This document shows, piece after piece, positions 58,078-64,000 of a DNA stretch of 64,000 nucleotides; the first letter of the stretch is position 1, and each line of letters begins with the position of its first letter. The stretch comes from Pseudomonas lalkuanensis (GTDB taxonomy: Bacteria > Pseudomonadota > Gammaproteobacteria > Pseudomonadales > Pseudomonadaceae). Under the pieces are notes generated by a model that saw only the letters and a list, made by a program, of their open reading frames with translations, was not told where the DNA came from and ran no database searches. A program made the position numbers and the translations under genes. The stretch lies in assembly GCF_008807375.1 (NCBI RefSeq), contig NZ_CP043311.1, positions 5,374,001 to 5,438,000 on the forward strand. The letters run 5' to 3'.

Positions 58078-58101
58078 GACAAGGCCAAAGGCCGTTTGTA
58101 G
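58078..58101 (+). pseudogene. Orphaned last codons of the RelE toxin
   Basis: In frame after the TAA: GAC AAG GCC AAA GGC CGT TTG TAG, i.e. DKAKGRL-stop, matching the usual RelE tail after the catalytic tyrosine (E. coli: SEAVKRIL). It supports a recent point nonsense mutation. Confidence 0.7.
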
Positions 58102-58119
58102 CCCTGCAAGACAATTGCC

Positions 58120-58386
58120 TCAACGCAACTGACTATCCTTGCTCCCCCGCCGGTTATACCCGGCATAGGCGGCGTTTTCCTTGTCGTGCTCGGTCTGGCA
58201 GGCGACGCACAGGTGCACACCGGGGATGGCCTTGCGGCGGGCTTCGGGGATGGGGGCGCCGCACTCTTCGCAGTGCGTCAGGCTTTCGCCCTTCGGCAAC
58301 TGGCTGCGCGCGCGCTGGATAGCATCTTCGATGGTGCTGTCGATCTGTTCCTGGACGGCGCCATCGCCGGCCCAACCACTGGCCAT
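58120..58386 (-). CDS. DksA/TraR-type C4 zinc finger protein, YbiI-like
   Basis: 88 residues. A four-cysteine finger is formed by CEECGAPIPEARRKAIPGVHLCVAC, and the C-terminus GYNRRGSKDSQLR is identical to that of E. coli YbiI. It lacks the long coiled coil of DksA, so RNA polymerase secondary-channel action is uncertain. ATG 58386 (MASGWAG) has GGAGGT 5 bases upstream and matches the YbiI start. Confidence 0.93.
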   Translation of the reverse strand: MASGWAGDGAVQEQIDSTIEDAIQRARSQLPKGESLTHCEECGAPIPEARRKAIPGVHLCVACQTEHDKENAAYAGYNRRGSKDSQLR

Positions 58387-58483
58387 GCTGACCTCCCGCT
58401 TGCTCAAGGCTCAATGGAAGATTTGGGCCTTCTTCCGGCCTTTTGCAAGGGGGGCGGTCGTCAGGCGACAAGTGGAGGTCGCG

Positions 58484-59350
58484 CTACTCCTTCACGTTCA
58501 TGAATTCCTCGGCCCAGATGATGTAGTCCTCGGGCAAGGTGTATTTGTGGGTCAGTTCGGTGGCGTTGAGCTCGGTGCCGGTGGCGACCTGGCGCTGCTC
58601 GCGCAGGCAGTCGTAGGTGGCCTTGATGGCGGCGAAGTAGGCGGCGTGGCCGTTGACCACGATGCGCACGCCGAGACGGGCGAGCCGTTCGTTGTCACGC
58701 AGCTTGGGGTTGCCGTAGGTGACCAGCATCAGCGGGATGCTCAGGTGTTCGGCGATCTTTTCCAGGTGCTCGAAGTCGACCACGCCGACCATGCAGATGC
58801 CATCGGCGCCGGCGGCCTGATAGGCCTTGGTGCGCTTGATCACTTCTTCGGTGCTGAGTACGCCGGCGTTGGTACGGGCGATGATGGCGAGGTCCGGATC
58901 GACACGCGCCTCCAGGGCTGCGCGGATCTTGCCGACGCCTTCTTCCACCGGGATCAGGTCGGTGGACTTGCGGCCGAACTGCGCCGGCAACAGGGTGTCC
59001 TCGATGGTCAGCGCGGCGATGCCGGCACGCTCAAGTTCGACCACGGTGCGCATCACGTTGAGGGCGTTGCCGTAACCGTGGTCGGCATCGGCGATCACCG
59101 GCAGGCGCGAGACGCGGCCGATGCGGGTGGCCTGCTCGACGAACTCGCTGAGGGTGATCAGGGCGAAGTCGGGCGCGGCCAACACTTGCAGGGAAGCGAC
59201 CGAACCGCCGAGGATTCCGACTTCGAATCCGAGGTCGGCGGCGATACGGGCGGACATGGGGTCGAACACCGAGGCGGTGTGGAAGCAGGAATCCGAGTCC
59301 AGCAGCGCACGAAAGGCCGTGCGCAACTCGTGATGAGAAGCTCTACGCAT
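58484..59350 (-). CDS. Oxaloacetate decarboxylase of the PEP mutase/isocitrate lyase superfamily
   Basis: 288 residues, very close to P. aeruginosa PA4872, which was shown to decarboxylate oxaloacetate. Superfamily motifs: [38 protein letters not shown] (metal-binding Asp), [19 protein letters not shown] and [12 protein letters not shown] 59350 was chosen over an upstream TTG by alignment with PA4872; the ribosome site is weak. It is transcribed toward the YbiI-like gene. Confidence 0.9.
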   Translation of the reverse strand: MRRASHHELRTAFRALLDSDSCFHTASVFDPMSARIAADLGFEVGILGGSVASLQVLAAPDFALITLSEFVEQATRIGRVSRLPVIADADHGYGNALNVMRTVVELERAGIAALTIEDTLLPAQFGRKSTDLIPVEEGVGKIRAALEARVDPDLAIIARTNAGVLSTEEVIKRTKAYQAAGADGICMVGVVDFEHLEKIAEHLSIPLMLVTYGNPKLRDNERLARLGVRIVVNGHAAYFAAIKATYDCLREQRQVATGTELNATELTHKYTLPEDYIIWAEEFMNVKE

Positions 59351-59489
59351 AAAGGGCACCAAAGATCAGAAGGGGGTCAGGATCAAGCCGGCTCCGTAAC
59401 TCTGGAGTCGACGCCCCCGTTTTTCCATTGTCAGACTGCGCCCATTCTAACGGATCAGGCTTTCAATCCGCTTACCGGCTTGTCCGCTC

Positions 59490-59984
59490 GTGCCGGGATC
59501 GCCACACTGGCGCCCCCTTTCCCCGAGACACCCCCGCGTGCTGGCACTCACCGCCTACCTGGGCCTGTTCCTGTCCGCCTTCGGCGCCGCCACCCTGTTG
59601 CCGCTGCAATCGGAAGCGGTGCTGGTCGGGCTGTTGCTGGCCAAGGCCCATCCGGCATGGGCGCTGGTGGCCGTGGCCACCTTCGGCAATGTGCTGGGCT
59701 CGTTGCTGAACTGGTTGCTGGGGCGTTATGTGGAACACTTGCGCGAGCGCCGCTGGTTCCCGGTGAAACCGGCGCAGATGGAGCGGGCACAGGCCTTCTA
59801 CCACCGCTACGGACGTTGGTCGCTGCTGCTGGCCTGGGTGCCGGTGATCGGTGACCCGCTGACCCTGGTGGCCGGGGTGATGCGCGAGTCCTTCTGGGTG
59901 TTCCTGGCGCTGGTGACCCTGGCCAAGGCGGGGCGTTACCTGGTACTGACAGCGCTGACCACGGGCTGGATGGGGCTGCAGTAG
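59490..59984 (+). CDS. YqaA/DedA-family membrane protein
   Basis: Up to 164 residues from GTG 59490; GTG 59538, giving VLALTAYLGLFLSAFGAATLLP, is more likely the true start by comparison with E. coli YqaA. Four to five membrane segments, with LPLQSEAVL, TFGNVLGSLLNWLLGRY and WVPVIGDPLTLVAGVMR, typical of the SNARE-associated/DedA fold. The family supports envelope homeostasis, perhaps as a lipid scramblase. The start is uncertain. Confidence 0.8.
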   Translation: MPGSPHWRPLSPRHPRVLALTAYLGLFLSAFGAATLLPLQSEAVLVGLLLAKAHPAWALVAVATFGNVLGSLLNWLLGRYVEHLRERRWFPVKPAQMERAQAFYHRYGRWSLLLAWVPVIGDPLTLVAGVMRESFWVFLALVTLAKAGRYLVLTALTTGWMGLQ

Positions 59985-60070
59985 GCTGGATCGCGCTTCA
60001 CCGATCCACCGTCGAGGCGGGATTGGTTTCGCTGGTGAAGATGAAAAGCGATATCCCCCGACAATCCGCT

Positions 60071-60110
60071 GTGGGAGCGATTTCAATCGCGAATGAATTC
60101 GCTCCCGCAG
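60071..60110. repeat. REP-like palindrome before the DUF6152 gene
   Basis: GTGGGAGCGA (60071-60080) and TCGCTCCCGCAG (60099-60110) flank two overlapping GCGA/TCGC-rich cores (TTTCAATCGCGAATGAAT). A classic Pseudomonas REP form with the GGGAGCGA arm. Confidence 0.75.
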
Positions 60111-60205
60111 TTGGTCAGCGGTCATTGTGTTTCGGGATACTGCCCGGGCGGCGGCGGGCTGAACCAGGGCCTACGCTTTCCGCGTCGCAGACTGGAGGCC
60201 ATCCC

Positions 60206-60559
60206 ATGAGAAAGCTCGCCCTGCTCATCGCCTTCTTCGCCCTGGTGCTCGGCGCCACCGCTGCCTTCGCCCACCACGGCTGGAGTTCCTACGATGCGGA
60301 CAAGGCCTTGACCATCGAGACGCCGGTCAGGACGCTCGCCTATCGCAATCCCCACGCCCACATCACCATCGACTACGAGGGCCGAGAATGGCACGTGGTG
60401 CTGGCCCCCCTCAGCCGCATGGAGTCGCGCGGGCTGCCGGAGAAGGACCTGGCGCCGGGCAAGACGGTGACGGTGGTCGGCTACCCGCGCAAGGACGGCA
60501 CGGCGGAAATCCGCGCCGAACGCCTGATCGTCGACGGGCGCACGGTGGAACTGCGCTGA
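60206..60559 (+). CDS. DUF6152 family periplasmic protein with His-His mature N-terminus
   Basis: 117 residues. A strong signal peptide (MRKLALLIAFFALVLGATAAFA) with an AFA cleavage site predicts a mature protein beginning HHGWSSYD. The body is a small beta-rich domain with a second histidine cluster, NPHAHITIDY. The family function is not known to me. GGAGG lies 8 bases before the ATG. It is followed after 7 bases by a DUF6644-type membrane protein, so the two form an operon and probably work together. Confidence 0.8.
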   Translation: MRKLALLIAFFALVLGATAAFAHHGWSSYDADKALTIETPVRTLAYRNPHAHITIDYEGREWHVVLAPLSRMESRGLPEKDLAPGKTVTVVGYPRKDGTAEIRAERLIVDGRTVELR

Positions 60560-60566
60560 GGCGGCG

Positions 60567-61049
60567 ATGGAGTTCATCCTGCCCTGGGCGGAACGCCTGG
60601 AGGCCTCGCCCTTCGGCGCGCTGATGCGCGAATCCGCGCTGTTCTACCCGACGGCCAACCTGCTGCACCTGCTCGGGCTGGTGATGCTGCTGGGCTCCAT
60701 GCTGCTGCTCGACCTGCGCCTGCTCGGGCTGGCACGCGAGGTGCCGGTGCAGGAAGCCTCACGCCGACTGACACCCATCGGCATCGCCGGGCTGCTGATC
60801 CAGTTGGTTACCGGTTTCTGCCTGTTCGCCGCCGACGCCGGCCCTCTCACGGGCAACTGGCTGCTGCAGCTCAAGCTGGCGCTGGTGGGTGTCGGCATCG
60901 CCAACGCGCTGCTGTTCCGCGCCTGCTGGGCACGGCGACTGGCCGACTGGGACCTGCGGCCCCCCCTTGCGGGACGGCTGCAGGTGGCGTTGTCGATCCT
61001 GACCTGGTGCGGGGTGATGTCGGCCGGGCGGTTGCTCGCCTACGTCTAG
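60567..61049 (+). CDS. DUF6644-type four-helix membrane protein
   Basis: 160 residues, four membrane helices (FYPTANLLHLLGLVMLLGSMLLLDL, GIAGLLIQLVTGFCLF, LQLKLALVGVGIANALLF, VALSILTWCGVMSAGRLLAY). His35 lies in the first helix, a possible heme or metal ligand. The function is unknown; the gap of 7 bases ties it to the DUF6152 gene. Confidence 0.75.
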   Translation: MEFILPWAERLEASPFGALMRESALFYPTANLLHLLGLVMLLGSMLLLDLRLLGLAREVPVQEASRRLTPIGIAGLLIQLVTGFCLFAADAGPLTGNWLLQLKLALVGVGIANALLFRACWARRLADWDLRPPLAGRLQVALSILTWCGVMSAGRLLAYV

Positions 61050-61138
61050 GTCGGCGTCGAGCGAAGTGAAACCCACGGTGCCAGCCCGTTGCCGCGCTGG
61101 GATTCGCGCCTCTGCCCAACCTACACGCGAGCCGTGCG

Positions 61139-61408
61139 CTAATGCTTCTTCAGGCACTGACTCATGAAGGCCTTGCGCTCGTCGCCTTTCAGGGCCTTTT
61201 CCGAGGCGTCCTTGTTGCAGGCCGTCATGCGTTCCTGCTGAGTCATGCTCAAGCACTTGCTCATGAAGGCTTTGCGTTCGTCGCCCTTGAGGGCCTTGGC
61301 TGTAGCATCGGCGTTGCAGGTCTTCATCTTTTCCTGCTGGGTGGCGGCAAAGCCCTGGGATGCGGCGAACAGAGCGATGAGCAGGAGGGGCAGGTGCAGT
61401 TTCTTCAT
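61139..61408 (-). CDS. PsiF repeat protein, secreted
   Basis: 89 residues: signal peptide (MKKLHLPLLLIALFAASQGFA), then two PsiF repeats of about 32 residues, each with Q-E--C-DA--KALKGDERKAFMS-CL. PsiF of E. coli is phosphate-starvation inducible; its function is unknown. ATG 61408 has AGGGAG 9 bases upstream. It is divergent from the Hsp70-like gene. Confidence 0.9.
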   Translation of the reverse strand: MKKLHLPLLLIALFAASQGFAATQQEKMKTCNADATAKALKGDERKAFMSKCLSMTQQERMTACNKDASEKALKGDERKAFMSQCLKKH

Positions 61409-61526
61409 GGAAGGGTCTCCCTGTTTATCCACAAGGAGGGAGTCTAGCCAGCGCGACGAACTGTGCCGGACAAGCTGATTCCGCTCGCGTAAACTGCGCG
61501 GCCGTTTTTTTCGGAACACCCGCGAC

Positions 61527-62792
61527 ATGAGCAACGTCCCCTCCGCCCAGGCCCTGGGCATCGACTTCGGAACCTCCAACTCCACCGTCGGCTGGTGGCG
61601 CCCGGACGTGGAGCCGCTGATCGCCCTGGAGGACGACAAGTTCACCCTGCCTTCGGTGGTGTTCTTCAACACCGAGGAACGCCGCCCGGCCTATGGCCGC
61701 CAGGCGCTGCACGAGTACCTGGAAGGCTACGAAGGCCGCCTGATGCGTTCGCTGAAGAGCCTGCTGGGCTCGCCCCTGCTCAAGAGCGAAACCACGGTGC
61801 TGGGCAGCGCCCTACCCTTCAAGGACCTGCTCGGCCTGTTCATCGGCCAGCTCAAGCAACGCGCCGAAGCTGCCGCAGGCCGCGAGTTCGAGCAGGTGGT
61901 GCTGGGCCGCCCGGTGTTCTTCGTGGACGACGACCCGGAGGCTGACCAGGAAGCCCAGAACACCCTGGTGGCCGTGGCGCAGAAGCTCGGTTTCAAGGAC
62001 GTGTCCTTCCAGTTCGAACCCATCGCCGCAGCCTTCGACTACGAGCGTGGCATCGAGCGTGAGGAGCTGGTGCTGATCGTCGACATCGGTGGCGGTACCT
62101 CGGACTTCTCGCTGGTGCGCCTGTCACCCGAGCGCCGTGAAGTGGCCGAGCGCCAGGGCGACATCCTCGCCACCGGTGGCGTGCACATCGGCGGTACCGA
62201 CTTCGACAAGCAGCTCAGCCTGCAGGGCGTGATGCCGCTGTTCGGCTACGGCAGCCGGATGAAGAGCGACGCGCTGATGCCCACCAGCTTCCACCTGAAC
62301 CTGGCCACCTGGCACACCATCAACGCGGTCTATGCGCAGAAGTCGCAACTGGCGCTGAAGAACATGCGCTACGACATCGTCGACACCACCGGCATCGACC
62401 GCCTGTTCAGCCTGATCGAGCAGCGCGCCGGCCACTGGCTGGCCATGCAGGTGGAGGACAGCAAGATCGAGCTGACCGAGGCGCAGAGCCGCCGCATCGA
62501 CCTGGCGCGCGTCGAGCCGGGGCTGGACGTGGAGCTGACCCGCGCGCTGTTCGAGAACGCCATCGACGACCTGCTGGTACGCATCCGCGCCAGTGTCGAT
62601 ACGCTGCTGACCCAGGCCGGCGTGCGCGCCGACCAGGTCGACACCCTGTTCTTCACGGGTGGCTCCAGCGGCATCCCGGCGTTGCGCCAGAGCGTCGCGG
62701 CCATGCTGCCCAACGCCCGCCAGGTGGAAGGCAACCTGTTCGGCAGCATCGGCAGCGGCCTGGCCATCGAAGCGAAGAAACGCTACGGCTGA
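61527..62792 (+). CDS. Hsp70-like ATPase without substrate-binding domain (YegD-like)
   Basis: 421 residues: an actin/Hsp70 nucleotide-binding domain with LGIDFGTSNSTVGWW (phosphate 1), LVLIVDIGGGTSDFSLV (phosphate 2) and LFFTGGSSGIPALRQ (adenosine loop). It ends there, with no peptide-binding or lid domain, so it is not a DnaK replacement. A homologue occupies the matching place in P. aeruginosa. The client or partner is unknown. Confidence 0.9.
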   Translation: MSNVPSAQALGIDFGTSNSTVGWWRPDVEPLIALEDDKFTLPSVVFFNTEERRPAYGRQALHEYLEGYEGRLMRSLKSLLGSPLLKSETTVLGSALPFKDLLGLFIGQLKQRAEAAAGREFEQVVLGRPVFFVDDDPEADQEAQNTLVAVAQKLGFKDVSFQFEPIAAAFDYERGIEREELVLIVDIGGGTSDFSLVRLSPERREVAERQGDILATGGVHIGGTDFDKQLSLQGVMPLFGYGSRMKSDALMPTSFHLNLATWHTINAVYAQKSQLALKNMRYDIVDTTGIDRLFSLIEQRAGHWLAMQVEDSKIELTEAQSRRIDLARVEPGLDVELTRALFENAIDDLLVRIRASVDTLLTQAGVRADQVDTLFFTGGSSGIPALRQSVAAMLPNARQVEGNLFGSIGSGLAIEAKKRYG

Positions 62793-62884
62793 CCGTTCAT
62801 CGGCAAACCTGCTGTCCTCCGCTGGTCGGCGCCGACCAGCGGTCTAGGCTCATTCCGACGAGGGACACACAGGGAAATGCCTAC

Positions 62885-63244
62885 ATGAGCAAGCACGCGC
62901 TGATCCTGTGCTGCGCCCTGGCCGCCGTGGCCGGATGCGCCAGCAAGATGGAAAACCCCACCGACTTCTACACCTACCGCAACCAGCCGCTGGTCAAGCA
63001 GGTGGATGAAGGCATGAGCGAAACACAGGTGCGCAACATCGGCGGGCCGCCCTCATCTTCCATTCGCCGCAAGGTCAACGCGGGTCTCTGCAACAACTAC
63101 ATCCTCAACCAGGACGGCCACCAGCAGGCCTACCACATCAGCTTCGACGGCAGTGGCCGGGTCGAGGAAAAGGGCTTCATGACCTGCGAGCAGCGGGAAC
63201 AGGTAGAACTGGAAAAGGCCAGGAAGACCAGCTCAAGCTATTGA
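62885..63244 (+). CDS. OsmE-like outer-membrane lipoprotein, copy 1
   Basis: 119 residues. Lipobox VAGC with Cys19, then a SmpA/OmlA (BamE-like) fold: GMSETQVRNIGGPPSS, CNNYILNQDGHQQAYHISFDG, GFMTCEQRE. OsmE proteins are induced by osmotic stress in E. coli. This copy is followed by an intrinsic terminator and then a paralogue. Confidence 0.88.
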   Translation: MSKHALILCCALAAVAGCASKMENPTDFYTYRNQPLVKQVDEGMSETQVRNIGGPPSSSIRRKVNAGLCNNYILNQDGHQQAYHISFDGSGRVEEKGFMTCEQREQVELEKARKTSSSY

Positions 63245-63294
63245 TACCGCTTATGCCCCCCGCACACGATATCAGGTAGCCAGCAAGACCAGCT

Positions 63295-63329
63295 GAAAGC
63301 CGCGCCAGTCGCGGCTTTCTGGTTTTTCC
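63295..63329 (+). terminator. Intrinsic terminator between the two osmE-like genes
   Basis: GAAAGCCGCG-CCAGT-CGCGGCTTTC, a perfect 10 bp stem followed by TGGTTTTTCC. It shows that the two paralogues are transcribed as separate units. Confidence 0.88.
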
Positions 63330-63463
63330 TCCGGCATTTGGCCAGCTGCTGGCGCAATGCCGTCCATCGCCTGCTCCGTTTCGGGGCGTTCTCGGGCGAA
63401 CTCTCCCCACTCTCCGATGTTCCAAGCGCAGTGTTTCAACTGCGTTAACCTCGAGGACCCATG

Positions 63464-63802
63464 ATGTACAAGCAAGCGCTTGTCATGGCTTGTGCCCTGG
63501 CATCGACTGCCGGCTGCGCCAGCAAGATCGAAAATCCGACGGACTACATCACCTTCCGCAACCAGCCCCTGGTCGCGGATGTCGAGCCCGGCATGAGCCG
63601 GCAGCAGGTCCTGCTCATCGGGGGGCGCCCTTCATCCGTCGTCCAGCGCAGCGTGCATCCGGGTTCCTGCAACAATTACATCCTCAACGAAGAAGGCCAC
63701 CAGCAGCCTTACCACATCAGCTTCGACAGCAGCGGCCGGGTCCGCCACAAGGGCTTCATGACCTGCGGACAGCGCGAGCAGGCGGAGCGCGACCAGCTCT
63801 GA
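63464..63802 (+). CDS. OsmE-like outer-membrane lipoprotein, copy 2
   Basis: 112 residues. Lipobox TAGC, then GMSRQQVLLIGGRPSS, CNNYILNEEGHQQPYHISFDS, GFMTCGQRE; clearly a tandem duplicate of the upstream gene, with a shorter tail and differences throughout. Of the two adjacent ATGs (63461, 63464), the second has the better distance from GAGGA. Confidence 0.88.
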   Translation: MYKQALVMACALASTAGCASKIENPTDYITFRNQPLVADVEPGMSRQQVLLIGGRPSSVVQRSVHPGSCNNYILNEEGHQQPYHISFDSSGRVRHKGFMTCGQREQAERDQL

Positions 63803-63871
63803 GCCGTGCCGGGCAGCTGATTGAAAAACGCTGACGACGTACCGGCAACGCAGGTAGCTTTCAACAGTCTG

Positions 63872-64000
63872 CTAAGGCTTGCGCATCTGCTGTAGCAGCG
63901 GCGCACAGGCATTGCCCTCCTCGCCACCGGCCGCCGGCGCCACCAGCGCCAACAGGGCCGCCGCCGGTGCCACCGCCACACCCAGCGCCAACATTCCCGC
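63872..64000 (-). CDS. C-terminal end of an unknown, probably membrane-associated protein
   Basis: The last 42 codons of a frame entering from the right edge: a hydrophobic Ala/Leu/Val stretch (MLALGVAVAPAAALLALVAP) followed by GGEEGNACAPLLQQMRKP and stop. It could be a short protein with a signal peptide or the end of a longer one. Not recognised. It lies convergent to the second osmE-like gene. Confidence 0.4.
   Translation of the reverse strand, partial: AGMLALGVAVAPAAALLALVAPAAGGEEGNACAPLLQQMRKP

Overview
The window is chromosomal DNA from a high-GC gammaproteobacterium, almost certainly a Pseudomonas. Protein sequences (Fis, RelE-type toxin, YbiI-like DksA protein, PA4872-type decarboxylase, OsmE), REP-like intergenic palindromes, and a gene order (speA, SUI1, Nudix, DUF2333, gcbA, ctpL, dsbD, aroQ, accBC, prmA, dusB-fis, purHD, retS, urt/ure, PA4872-like, hsp70-like, osmE) that I recall from P. 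aeruginosa PAO1 around PA4839-PA4877 all point there. The species cannot be fixed from this sequence alone.

Layout. 1-2.2 kb: a cut secreted protein and a glycine-rich lipoprotein (minus strand). 2.5-4.2 kb: a YdcZ-type DMT membrane protein and a membrane diguanylate cyclase. 4.2-4.7 kb: a gene-free stretch full of hairpins. 4.7-9.1 kb: a Cache-type chemoreceptor and PbpC (minus). 9.6-14.3 kb: a 1582-residue RTX/cadherin-like type I-secreted adhesin with nine near-identical 98-residue repeats (plus), lying between pbpC and its usual partner, the alpha-2-macroglobulin lipoprotein gene (14.4-19.3 kb, minus). 19.4-22 kb: MATE exporter, DUF2214 membrane protein, azoreductase. 22-26.6 kb: speA, YciH/SUI1, Nudix, DUF2333 (minus). 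26.9-30.5 kb: GcbA diguanylate cyclase and CtpL chemoreceptor. 30.7-42.1 kb: housekeeping genes dsbD, aroQ, accB-accC, prmA, a zinc-ribbon/DUF3426 protein, dusB-fis, purH, purD. 42.2-45 kb: the hybrid sensor kinase RetS. 45.2-46.6 kb: a BNR beta-propeller protein paired with a MoaD/ThiS-like protein ending in Gly-Gly. 46.7-57.5 kb: marC, a GntR remnant, then the urea ABC transporter urtABCDE and urease genes ureDA-(GNAT)-ureBC; ureEFG are not in the window. 57.6-58.1 kb: a RelB/StbD-RelE toxin-antitoxin pair whose toxin stops exactly at the catalytic tyrosine codon. 58.1-64 kb: DksA-like zinc finger protein, oxaloacetate decarboxylase, DedA/YqaA protein, a DUF6152/DUF6644 pair, PsiF, an Hsp70-like ATPase, two tandem OsmE lipoproteins and a cut gene end.

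How the parts fit. A surface/biofilm theme recurs (two diguanylate cyclases, RetS, adhesin, two chemoreceptors), next to a complete urea uptake and catabolic-urease block and a core biosynthetic block. No IS element, prophage, CRISPR array, rRNA or tRNA was seen. The most notable findings are the RelE toxin truncated at Tyr87, the adhesin gene splitting the alpha-2-macroglobulin/pbpC pair, the MoaD-like/BNR pair, the DUF6152/DUF6644 pair with a predicted His-His mature N-terminus, and repetitive palindromes sitting inside the urt and ure operons.
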